A DNA stretch of 64,000 nt from NCBI RefSeq assembly GCF_905404315.1, contig NC_066268.1, forward strand, positions 15,538,001-15,602,000. Direction: 5' to 3'. Source of the DNA: Leptidea sinapis. Taxonomy: Eukaryota; Arthropoda; Insecta; Lepidoptera; Pieridae. The notes under the pieces are model-generated. The model was not told the origin of the DNA. It searched no databases and worked only from the letters and a program-made list of their open reading frames with translations. This document shows, piece by piece, positions 1-12,900 of the stretch. Each line of letters opens with the position of its first letter. The stretch's first letter is position 1. The position numbers and the translations under genes were made by a program.

Positions 1-826
1 TTTCCTTAAATGAATCATTAAGTTTACAAGTAACGTATCAGCTTGGATTGATTTCGTTTCAGGTCCAAATCTCAAACCCTTATAAAGGTTTCTCCTTTAT
101 TTTGAATACTGAAGTGAATAAGTGGACAAGCAAATGTGGTTAGTAACCACTGCTATCTATGTTAGTGGACAATGCGTAGGGAATTATTTGTTGAGATGAA
201 AGAATGATTAAAACATAGGCGTACGATATAGACAAACAATGCATGCAAGAGAGAAGAACATTTTAACGGAGATTCGGCAAGATAGAAAAAGACAGCTAAT
301 TAGTCAGCATTACGGTATGTCAGGTCATATATATACTAGAATATTCTATGAAATTAAAATGTGTCAAGTTTGGCGCGTTCGATAAAAGGTCCCACGCTTG
401 ACAGTTATTTTGCCCATGACGTTTGCGTTTTGACTTCCGGTGAGATTGGCATTATATAAAAAAATAATAAAAAAGAGCTTTATTTGATTCCACGCTAATT
501 GGATAAAATTAATTAATTTGACATTTAATAATTATAGTACTAATAAATCATAATAAATCTGCTCAGGTAAAAGCCTCCTCCAAGAATTCAATTTTTCTTA
601 TCTTTAGCAGTGGTCATCCAGTCTCTTCCTGCTTTGGATACAATCTCGTCCTGCTACCGGGCGCACGGGCGACCTCCGCGTTTAAATAATATTGAGGAAA
701 TATTCCGCAAAATTTTGACCTAAGAATAGATGCCAACATTTTCCTGTACAAATGTGGTTATTCCGTTATTGTAACGTTCCAACCTAAAACAAGTAGTATT
801 AACAAAGTAGTTGTGAAACTACAATA
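1..826. other. 5' flank of integrin gene 1, no gene seen
   Basis: AT-rich flank with no convincing coding region. A slightly more GC-rich patch lies near 600-690. The promoter and 5' UTR of the downstream gene are presumably here, but I could not identify a TATA box or initiator with confidence. Confidence 0.5.
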
Positions 827-946
827 ATGAATTTAAGACTTCTATTACTGTTATTATTGTATAAAGAAGTGCACAGTAAATGTGAGGAACACATAAGATG
901 TGAATCTTGTATAAAGGATAATAATAATTGCGTGTGGTGCGCTGCG
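827..946 (+). CDS. Gene 1 exon 1: signal peptide and start of PSI domain
   Basis: The ATG at 827 opens a leucine-rich signal peptide (MNLRLLLLLLLYKEVHS) followed by the first PSI cysteines (CEEHIRCESC). The donor GTAAGC starts at 947. It is 40 codons, ending in phase 0, the same layout as exon 1 of gene 2. Confidence 0.88.
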
Positions 947-3900
947 GTAAGCCAATTTTTTCATTAAAAAAGTGTTGTTTGATATACAAGTGATGTAGAT
1001 ATATATGATAGTGAGACAAATGTCCCGATCTTGGACGAAAGTTACTTGTAAAACATATTATATTTATTTATTCAATAAAACTTTCACTTTTATAGGACAC
1101 TTTTGGACCTGAGAGTCGATGCAAGCCATATACTCCCGATACAAGCTGGTGTATTAACGATATTATATATCCTCAAAGTAGTTACAAAATTATTGAAAAC
1201 AAGAGTTTATCATCAGATTTTGGTAACGTTGTACAAATTATACCTCAAAAAATTGAAATGGATATGAGACCAGGCCAAGAAGTGGAATTTAGTTTTAATT
1301 TTAAGCGAGCTAGGGATTATCCAATAGACATGTATTTTCTGGTCGATGGTTCAGAATCGATGATAACAATAAGAGATAATATCATTGATGAGGCTGAAAC
1401 GATATACGGGATGATGGGAAATATTTCACGAAATGTAACACTGGGAATTGGCACTTTTGTTGATAAGAACGCTTTACCATTTACACAGTAAGTTAGAAAT
1501 TCTAGATATTTATATTAATTGTTTTACGTCCACGTTCGATATAATTTATTCTTTTTTATACTATTTTACAAAAGAGTTGCTCTTTACAGAAAAGTCGATC
1601 AAACCTTAACCTATTCATTCAGAAACCAATTAAAGCTTACTGACGATATACAACAGTTTAAAAAAATATTACGCGACATAAAATTCGGCAAGAACTATGA
1701 TCCTCAAGAAGGCACATTAGACGCACTCGCTCAAGTTATAACTTGTAATAAAGAAATTAGTTGGAGGGATGAGTCAAGGAGAGTAATTATCGTGCTAACA
1801 AACGCCCCATACCATGCCGCTGGTGACGCAAAATTTGCAGGAATCGATCAACCATATGATGGCCAATGTTACACAATAAATGGCGGTTATTCAAAAGAAT
1901 TAGAACTAGATTACCCATCAACGAGTGTTTTAAGAAGATTGATTTCTAACGAAGGCGTTTCAGTTATATTTATAGTTAATTCTGACGAAGTGAATACTTA
2001 CCACCGCCTTACAAAAATTATTGGAGGATCTGAATTAACTTATGATAAAAATAAGATTGCCTCCAAATTAAGCTCAATTTATGAGGTAAGAATTAAGTTG
2101 GTATAAACTAGAAGTATAAACTTATATCAAAATCTTGAGCTCTCAAAGGAGCTAAGTTAAGTATTGATTAATGGGATTTAATAATTATTATTTTAAATGT
2201 TTCAGGGTATAACGAATAAAATAAGCTTAAAAGTAAACATGGATTGGAGGTTGCGAGAATTTCTAAAAATTTCTTTTAAACCTGATTGTTATCAGTCAAA
2301 AGTAAATACGAACTGCTTGTTAAAACAGGAAGAAGAAAAAACAATATCGGGAAATATTAAGCTATTAAAATATTTTGACGCTGCTAATATTAATCTTGAC
2401 ATAGGAATAGAGGGTATCAGAGAAAAACTAACTATTAAAATAAATACTATTAAAAAATGTGACTGCAGAACGGAAACCAATACTGAAGCTTGCTCAACTA
2501 AAGGAGTCAAAAGATGCGGAATTTGTGAATGTAATGAGGACAGGTGTTTACATCTCTATTTGTTTAAAAAATCTGATTGCATAAAAATACTAAATATTAA
2601 ATTAAATTTGTAAACAAATTTTATGAATGATGCGGCACTCGTATCCGCGTCCTCTCGGGTTCCGTCCGAGCCGTCTTCCAGCTGAGCCCACCGTCCGAGT
2701 GACGTATGGTTCGTAAAACTTGGCACGTCTTGTTATGATATGTATATTAGTGGAAACTTTATTGGTGTGTGTACCACTTTACGAGTATATGTATTTTCGT
2801 AAATGTTTTAAATACTGTTTGTTTCCCAAAAAAAAATAAAAAATAAAAAAATTAAAAATAAAATCCATGATAATTTACAGGGAAGGAGATAAATGTGAAT
2901 GTGAAAAAGGCGCTAGTAACATCAAAGATGACTCTTCTTGCAAAATGCCTAATACGACAACTATTTGCAATCGCAATGGAATATGCAAATGTGGACGTTG
3001 CAATTGCAGAAATGAGTAAGTTAAATCACTAAATCCCTATAAAAGTTGACAGCTTGGATTCAGACAGGGGCCTATTGCCTTATTTATATGGTTTCTTCTC
3101 CCAAAAATCATGATGACCATCATAAACTACCAGATCTCTGGTAGGGTATCCTTTTGTATGCAGAGATCGTCAGTTGATAAATTACCCGTCGGCGATCACT
3201 TTATTCCATTGTATCATGTATTATGGCGATCTTCTAATAATATGCCCAATTCAAAGATGAGCGAGGTTATAAAAAGAAAGGGCTTTTCAGTTAGTCTGAA
3301 AGCTGTTGATCGAGTATGGCTTTAGGCACTTCTTGAGAAACATCTCTTATTTAAGTTTCTTTTAAAACCAGGTTAAATTTCATTCGTCTATTGGTCCTGA
3401 ATCTGATTTTCGATAAGAAAATTTTTATTTCACGGGCGCAATTTGCCGCTCAGAATTTTTGGATTTTCCAAGCACCCTGAGCGGCACCACTTTAATTACC
3501 ATTACGATTATTATTATTTTTGGAGTCGGTGTCCTTCCGCAGCGAACCGCTCTCGTCTCTCGCCTCTCGCCACTCGCCTCCTCACGACTCAAGCACATCT
3601 CACCTATAACTATTTATGTAGTTACACCTATCTTGGATGACACCGACTAAAAAAATTACAATAATCGTATCTAGAATTAGATTAATTAATTAGATTGTAT
3701 AAAAATACGCAATTATTTTTATACTTTTTAGTGCACATTATATGTATTGTTTTGGAATAGTGTCTTTGAAGTCGGTTGTTTTTCTGTTATTTTTTTTTAT
3801 TTTATGATTTTTAGTGAATTTGAAGTACACTTACTAATAATTTGTCTAAATATGTGTAGATATACTAAATTTTTCAATGCAGCAATGAACGTAATTTGAT

Positions 3901-6900
3901 AACAGACAATTATAAATTCTGCCTCAGATTGCACCCTTACTTTACAGTAAGTCGTTAAGGAGTCCCATTGATCATCTTATTCGACTACAAAAATTACTTG
4001 ACCATTAGGTTATGGTAGATGACTTACATATCCGGATAGCATAAAAAAGATTCGGCCATATCAGTATCATTAATTTGCTCCTAAGAATTGAAGAATTCCG
4101 TTATTTTGTCATGGATTCCGTTATCAGAACCTAACCAAACTCACACCAAACGATCTTTGAAGTATATCCTTTCCAATAAAAAAAGAATCATCGAAATCGG
4201 TTGGCGCGATATTGAGTTATTCACAAATTTATCATCCACTTTGCTATGGCAAACTGGTTAATAAAACATATATGTATGTATAGCAAATTTATGACTTATA
4301 TGGTTTTCTCATGGATGCCAGTGTCAGATATGGACCAAATTACAATGAGACTACACGGGAAGCACCAGCTTTCAAATAAAAACAGAATTATCAAAATCGG
4401 TTCACCCAGTCGAAAGTTTTGAGGTAACAAACATAAAAAAAAGAACATACCGACGAATTGAGAACCTCCTCCTTTTTTGAAGTCGGTAAAGAAAAGACAG
4501 AAGACAGATTACAGCAGTAGGTTAGAGTCAATTTGTTTTTTTTTTCAATACTTAATAGGCTCGTTTCCTGCAATTTTTAAATCTTGGAGTTTATTTAATG
4601 AATCAGTAAACAAGGAGGACGCGGAATGACATGGTTATTCTTCTTAATGCAGCCGCTTTCTCATAGGTGACAAACTTTTTAAATGAGCCTTACATGCACC
4701 GCCCATTTGGTCAAGAGGCATTAGTGCATGACCATCATGGTGAAGACCCAAATTCACTAAATTCTTTTTTACGATTCTGCACCAAAGTAGCAAGTTTATG
4801 TGACGACTATGAAGCCCAATTCAGAAAATGAAAGAACTGGTAGGTGACGCTGTGATAAAAAGCACTGCTACTACTTTATTGTTTCTCTCAATGGCAGTTT
4901 CACCGATAGCAGGTTCCTGTTCTCATGTGTATACTTAAATACCTTGATTCCCCTATTCTAAGCCTTCTTCTCTATATTTTTATCTAAGGCAACTTGCAGA
5001 ATCTTTGATGATGTCCCACATCTGATATTTCGTAAGGTCAACTTGTAAGTAATTTATAAAGGAGCTGCCCAAACTACTGCCTGTATAAAGGCATAAAAGG
5101 CATTCATTTTCTCAAAATTGATTCCTTTAGAATTCTTTTGATGTCATTTCTAATATACTAGATACTACTGCTGCTTCGGAAACAAATGGCGCACTGAGAG
5201 AGAAGAAACGGCGCAAGAAACTTTCCCAGCATTGTACTGTCATTGTTATTGCTATGAAATAATCATAATCTAGTCCCAGGCTGTCGGATCACTTAGATAT
5301 TCAGCTGTGGGGTAGTAGGATTTACGACAGAGCCATTGTTTAATAAATCATTTACTATTTATAGATAATGCCCTAACAGGGACCTTATTATAAAATTGTA
5401 TACATTCACCCTTAAAGCTATTATGTATCTTAAGAAGTCTACTAGAATTAGTTACAAGAATTATATCAAAAAAAATTGACTTCAGTAGGTAATAACTAAC
5501 TAGTAATCAGTAACTGTGAGTCCTTTATGTCATTCTCTGTCAGATGATTGTTGCATATTAAAGAACACAGTGGAGTACTGTGTTCAATTTAACAACATCT
5601 TAAAACATTTTTATTGTAAATACTATATTAATATTATCTTTCAGTTGGTATATTTTGGAATAAATGTGTTTATCTACACCCATGCTTTAAATCCTCTTAA
5701 AGATTCTAAAACAGTTAGCTTCTGCCAACATTAAAACACGCAATGTCCTTTTAACCATTACATCATCCAAACGAGTGCTTTAATGAAATTCAGTACAACA
5801 TTACAACACTCGTTTGGATGGTGTAATTGTTACTAGGACTGGTTTTTGATCTTTTATGAAGGATTCATATTATGGGTGTATAAAGTTTTGATGCAACTGA
5901 TGATAATTAGGTATTAAAACACTCGTGTGATACTATTATCAACCCACAATCGTGTTTTAATACCCCTTTGTACAAAACATTTGCTTATACATCTATTGAT
6001 TAATTTCTTGAATATCTTTCAGATTTACTGGCCAGTTTTGTGAGTGTAAAATAGATAGCTGTCCGAGAGACCCAGCTGGTGCTTTATGTTCGAACCATGG
6101 CCATTGTGACTGTGGAACATGTACTTGCGACGATGGATGGATCGGTGATCGGTGCCAATGCCCAACCACAGAAGAAATGTGTACACTTAATAATAAAGTA
6201 AATATAAGTCACAAACTGAGAGCTCAACAAAGCATACAAGATTTAATGACGTTACGTTACTCGGACGGTTGTCTCAGTTGGTTAGAGCACCGGCACGGAA
6301 CGCCGGAGACGTGGGTTCGAATCCCGCATCGTTCATAAAATTTTGTTTTTCAAATTTTATTTATGTATTAAAGTAAATATAATTTTAAACATTAATACTT
6401 AAACTTCATTTTCAAGCTGACAATACTGAAACGTTAGTAAGACTAATTCTTATAGAAAATAATTTTAAGTAGGTACTGCTGTGTTGCATTGGATCTGTGA
6501 TAGCGATGATAAGATGTAACCTGTGTTAATGAAGTCAGGTATTGCTTTACACATGAGTCACAAATTGACAAGAATACTAGAAACAAAAAGTTTTGTCTAA
6601 TATTTGAAAATAGTTTGTTAATTAATTTAAATTTATTCGATCTCTCTGATAAACATGTGTTAGCAATAGATCTATTATCTCCAACTACTCAAAATATTCC
6701 CTTATTGGTATTCTAGCAAACTTTGTATCAAGGCCTGTATTCACTTTGATTAGTGCGAGTGCAAGTGATTAGTTATTGAGTATGATTAGTGCAGGTGTAT
6801 AGTGCAAGTAGTGTCCAATTCTTGTTTAGTGTCTCTGTTTAGTAAATTGTTAGGTGTCGATCAACAAGTATGGACGAACATAGAGAAGCGCGCTTGTAAT

Positions 6901-9900
6901 TGCAAGAAGTACTTAAAGAAGTATTAATCGCGGTGGTATCTGAAACCAAAGAACTTTTAGAAGCTGAACATGCAATACGAAAAATATGGGTTCGAAAATG
7001 GATTAATAGAAGACCCATTTATGGCGCAAGCTACCAAACCTTTAAGGAATTGGCTGCTGAAGATACGACGGAATATTACTTTGCTCTCGTGTTTAGTGAC
7101 AGGCACACTGCGAGTGAGGGGGAAGGGAGGGCGCGCGGGACGTGGCTACTCGCACTTTACTCGCAAAAAAATAGAACACGCTTCTAATCACGTTACTACG
7201 CAGCCAACTAATCATCTGCACTAATCAGGTACTGTCCATACTTGTTTTCTCCTAATAACTAATCACCTGCACTAATCACTAATCAAAGTGAATCCAGGCC
7301 TTAATATAAACTACACTACATAAGCTTTACTCCGCCGTAGACGGTCCCAAGCCCGGCTTGAGAAAGGAGGAGGGTTGGCTATGAACAGTGTGCTCTACAA
7401 CTTCAAAGAGCATAGTCGTAAAACAAGCTAACGCCGAGTAGTGGGTGGCGGTTAAAAAACCTACTCAAACATAAGCCACGGTAGCCATGGAGATAAAATG
7501 ACTCCAAAAAGAACCGACGTAGAAGGTAATGGGAACCCACTACGATTAAACTCCCAAGAGAACCCCATGAAGCAAGTCACAGATATGAAAGAACAACGTC
7601 GGACGATCCGGCCGACCCCCGGCGCTCATCGGTACCCGGGTCGATGAGTGTTAAATATGCTACCGAACACTCTTCGGCGGTGAACCATCAGGCTACCGAA
7701 GCAGTTAATGTTACTGAAGGAAAAACAAAACCATCCATGCGCTCGAATCGAATGTGAGAGGACTTTTAAAACCTGGAAAACTCGAAGTTATCGAGAAAGA
7801 CATGTCAGAATACCAACTTATGCTGTTGGGGCTCATGTGAAACACACATAAAGGGAAGAGGTCATTTCAAAACGTCAAATGGAAACTCGCTTTTCTTCTC
7901 GGGCCACGAATCCGAAAGCAAGAATGGTGTCGGAATTCTAGTTCCCCATAAACTGGCCCATTACGTTACTGGCTATAACACAATAAACGATCGCAAAATG
8001 ACTATCAGAATAGATTGCAAACCACTCCCTCTTAACATCGTTCAAGTCTATGCCCCAACGTCAAATTCATCACAAGAAGACATTGATGACCTTTACGGGA
8101 TACTACAAACGACCATAGATGGTATCTGTAAGCGTGAAATGCTGATAGTTCAAGGAGACTGGAATGCTAAGGTTGGAAACACTGAGCTCGATGATCATAT
8201 TCGCCACATAATCGGTAAACATGGACTTGGCATAAGAAACGAAAGGGGAGAAAAATTTATAGATTTCTGCGTGAGCCAAGACTTGGTAGTCACCAAAATT
8301 TGCTTTAAACATCACAAACGCCGACTCTATACTTGGATCTCCCCTGGTGACAGATATCGGAATCAGATCGACTACATCACCATTCCAAACCGATGGAAGT
8401 CCTCAATCACTAACACCAGAACCTTCCCGGGCGCTGACTGCGGCTCAGACCACCAGCTCTTAGTAGCGGATATACGCTTGCGGCTTAAAATCTGTCGTAA
8501 GAAACCAAAACGGTTCATTAGACTATCAAAACCTGAACATGAACACTTCCAGAACATGCTTGAACTTGAACTACTGTCAGACACAACGGAAACTAATCCT
8601 AACGATCAATGGGAAACTTTCAAAACAAGAGTCATCAATGTACTTGACACTTTGGCAACTCAAACTACACTGAGAAAAGACTGGATATCAGACGAGACAT
8701 GGAAGAATATTGAATTACGTAAGGAAATGAAAAAAGGCGGAAAGTCTTCCACATATGAGCAAAATAGTGAACTCAATAAACTGATTCAACGACAGTGTAG
8801 GAGAGACAAGAACCAATATCTCGAGAACATATGCTCTGAAATTGAAGACCATGCCAAAACCACCAGGCAGGGGATCTTTTTAAGAAGATCAAGGAAATAA
8901 CCCGTAAATTCTAGCCATCGTCATGGGTAATAGACGATAAGGATGGAAATCCAATCCATGAAGTCACGAACGTCGCTGAAAGATGGAGGGAGTTTTGCGA
9001 AGAACTTTATCAGAACCAGTCAAACCGGTCTGCACTGGCACCCGCAACACCAATTGATGCAGAACCATCAATACTCCGTATGGAAATTGAAAATGCCATC
9101 CGGAAACTGAAAAACAACAAGGCTCCGGGACCAGATTGTATGACAGTGGAGGTTCTAAAGGCCCTGGGACCTAACGGAATAACCCAACTGCACAACATCT
9201 GCAACGCAGTATGGCAAACTGGACACTGTCCATCGGACTGGACACACTCGTCTATACTCCCTCTTCATAAAAAGGGCTCAGTAAGAAACTGTAATAACTA
9301 CAGAACAATCGCCCTGGTGTCACATGCTAGTAAGATTCTACTACATGTAATCAACGCGAGATTGCGATCCTTCCTCGGCTGGTAAATACCGCAAGAACAA
9401 GCAGGTTTTGTAAAGGGCAGAGGAACGAGAGAGCAAATCCTGAATCTGCAACTAATAGTAGAAAAATGCTACAAGTACAACACGCCGACCTTCATGTGCT
9501 TTGTTGACTACCAGAAGGCTTTTGACTGCGTAAAATGGGAAGAACTGTGGCATGTACTCTCAATGTCAGGTGTTCCAGCGCATCTTGTTATGCTAATACG
9601 CAGCCTCTATGAGTCAGGGTATGGCACAGTTACGATTGCGGATGTCACATCGAGCACATTTAAGTTCCAAAAAGGTGTTTGACAGGGATGCGTGATATCC
9701 CCTATCCTATTCAACATATACGGAGAACAGATAATGCGACAAACGCTAGAAAACTGGGAAGGTGGCATAAAGATAGGTGGAGTCAAAATATCGAATCTCC
9801 GCTATGCCGATGACACCACCCTATTCGCATCATCCGAAGTGGAAATGAAAGAGTTGCTGGACAAGCTAGAGGTCACAAGCCTCAGGATGGGTCTGGCAAT

Positions 9901-12900
9901 AAATACAGCCAAAACCAAGGTCATCGTCGTCGACCGCTTCGCAGCCATCCCGCGCACTGATCTCCTACAGAGCTATGAAACCGTGGATCAGTTCAACTAC
10001 CTTGGCTCAGTGATCACGAACAGAGGTAACTGCGAGATCGAAATAAGGAGGCGAATTGGAATGGCCAAAACAGCAATGACACAGCTAAACAAGGTGTGGA
10101 AGGACAGAAATATCACAAATCGGACGAAAATTCACCTGGTCCGCTCTCTTGTCTTTCCCATCGCGCTCTATGGAGCTGAAACTTGGACCCTGAAATCCAC
10201 TGACAGACAACGGATTGACGCGTTTGAAATGTGGTGCTGGCGCCGCATGCTAAGGATACCGTGGACGGCTTACCGCACTAACGCCTCGATCCTTAAAAAG
10301 CTTAAAATAGGGAGCAGTCCACGTCTATCCACTACATGTCTGCAGCGGATCATGAGATACTTTGGCCACATTGCACGACGTGGTGCTGATAACCTTGAAC
10401 GTTTGATGGTCACCGGGAAAATTGAGGGGAAGAGACCAAGAGGCCGGAGCCCACGACGCTGGTCTGACCAAATATCCGAGCAGACTAAACAACCCATCAG
10501 CATCGCACTCCACCATGCGACAGACCGAAACAGATGGAGGAAAGCTGTAGACGAACTTAAGCGGAGTCACGATCCTCAGCAATGAGGGAACGACTGTGAA
10601 GAAGAACACAAGCTTTAGTTGGCAGAGATAGATCAGCAGAAAAACATGATTTTGATCACCTGCAAGACGTCTGATTTTCTTTAAGATATTTTGGTTGGTT
10701 TCAATAGTATTTTTTTTAGTACTTTGTTTGACCTTGTGTTTTAACCAGAATCATCAGAATAATTTATTGAACATTGACACATTAACGATACAAGAAGAAA
10801 TCGAGTTTTTTTGTTCACTATTACATACTGATGATGTTGTTTTTATAATGGAAAAGAGAGGTTGAAAATAATTTGAGGATTAAAACGTAAAAAACACCTG
10901 ATAATAATAGTAAAAAATTCATTTTAAATTTATTTTTATGCTAATACGGGACAAGACGAGCAAGACATTCCACTGATGGTAATTGTCACGCCCTGCTCAT
11001 TACAATGCAGTGCCACTCAGGATTCTTGAAAAACCCAAAAACTATGAGCGGCACTACAAATCGTAACCAACTCGTCACCTTGAGACATAAGATGTTAAGT
11101 CTCATTTCACCAGTAATTTCAGTAGCTACGGCGCCCTTCAGACCGAAACACAGTAATGTTTATACGTTACTGCTTCACGGCAGAAATAGGCACCGTTGTG
11201 GTACCCATAATCTAGCCGGCATCCTGTGCAAAGGAGCACTGGTAATGAAGAATTTGTTCTAAATAATGATGTTCACTCGTAATTAAACGAGATATTATCA
11301 GTGGACCTGGTTTTTAGTTATTCTCCTAAACTGTTATTCATAAATGCTACAATTTATCCTTGTCAATAATAATATTTTATTACAGACTTGCAATGGTAGA
11401 GGCATCTGTACTTGCGGAGAATGTGGATGTGATGCTATTGCGGACTGGGATTCGCGAAATAAACAGAATGAATTATGTGTCATCCAGCCTTGTACCACGT
11501 GCCATACGCCACAGTGTCTCAAATTAACACCCTGTGTCCTATGCCTCATGTCTAGCAACGAGTGCCAGGACTGTGGCCATTTGAATGTTACTGTTCTCAC
11601 AAATGTAACACATGAAGACGAGTGGATGGTCTGCTATAATATCCATGTGGATCTTGGTTGTAGCACGAAATTCATCTATCGATACTCGTTGGATCGATAC
11701 GGAATTGACGTCATTGCTCAGACTAGTTTCGATTGTGCTGCTAGTTACTATAGTAAGTATAATCAATAAAAATTAAATAAAAATTAAGTAGTATTACCAC
11801 AGAGTAGGAATGGATATTTACGTACCGGAAGACGCAGTGTTGGTAGGCCCCCCACAAGATGGACCTAATTTAAAATTAACAGCTGTCTTTTATGTATTCG
11901 TACGTCAATAAACTTGACAGTATGAGTGCGTGTTTTGTAGATTATGTTCATATAAGAGGAGGCAAATGGGAAAGCACCTGATGTTTATAGAAAACCACCA
12001 ACAATATTGGAACTCATACAGATAAGAGTCGCTGGCCTTGGTAGATCGCTAAGTCGTACCGGTTCGATAAAACTGTATGTAACCGACAGCTGATTCCAGA
12101 AAGTCAGTGTGCAAAGCAGAATTTTTTGGAAGAAAGTCAGTCCGAGGTGATATAATGCTACGAACTTAGATCTTTACATACTTCAATTATTGTGCGTGGA
12201 AAGGAATCATTCATGTAACCTCATTCAATTATATATAAAATAGCGGATCTTCATGGAGCTAGGTCATTTGGCTTAAATTCTTGCAGAAGTTGAATTTTAT
12301 ACGCTTTAAAACCCAAATCGACACGTAAAATTTTCCATGTGGGTGAGTAACACATGTCCAATTGCTGAGAACGGCGAATTGACATTTCGCGATCCTCATT
12401 AACACTGGACGCTACGACTGCAATATTCTCTTCGGTACGCACTGTACGCATGCGAGCCGATGGTTTAATGTCTTGTTTTTGTTTTTGGTGCGAAACTTAG
12501 TGATAACAGCACGAATTTTGTTGATTCAACAAGTCGATTATGACGACCATAATAGAGCACGAATTTTGAAAATAAATTTCAACGATTTGCAATCGTTGCT
12601 CGTTTGTAAGTCTTTCCAGGATATAATGGAAAATCACCCGATATAAGGTGCGAATTCAGCCTCGCAGTTTTCACCCCCAAGCGAGAGATCACAGGGAACA
12701 GCTTGAACCATTTTGCATGCAACAAACATCGGCTTGACATTGTGACACAAGAGTTTTATATATATTTACTTACAGACAGATATATTACAAAACTGTAATT
12801 TTAAAAACATAAAGCAGAGTTCTCGGTGACAAGATCAACAAGGGACCGTTTTGTCACTAAAATATATATTTTCATTTAATTTCAGTGTTTGGAGGCGGAT

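Larger units (their letters stand above)
7330..10640 (+). mobile_element. Decayed non-LTR retrotransposon with endonuclease and reverse transcriptase
   Basis: An RTE-like element of about 3.3 kb in gene 1 intron 6, in sense orientation. It has a GC-richer leader (7330-7750), an apurinic-type endonuclease, a reverse transcriptase and a C-terminal domain. The clade is inferred from the general look of the proteins only. It is inactive: the endonuclease start is frameshifted and the reverse transcriptase carries several in-frame stops. No clear target-site duplication was found, and the 5' end abuts the Harbinger remnant. Confidence 0.8.

Noticed and set aside
6264..6335. A functional tRNA gene
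   Set aside because: The acceptor stem does not pair properly, position 33 is C, and a related degenerate copy exists, so a tRNA-derived repeat is more likely.
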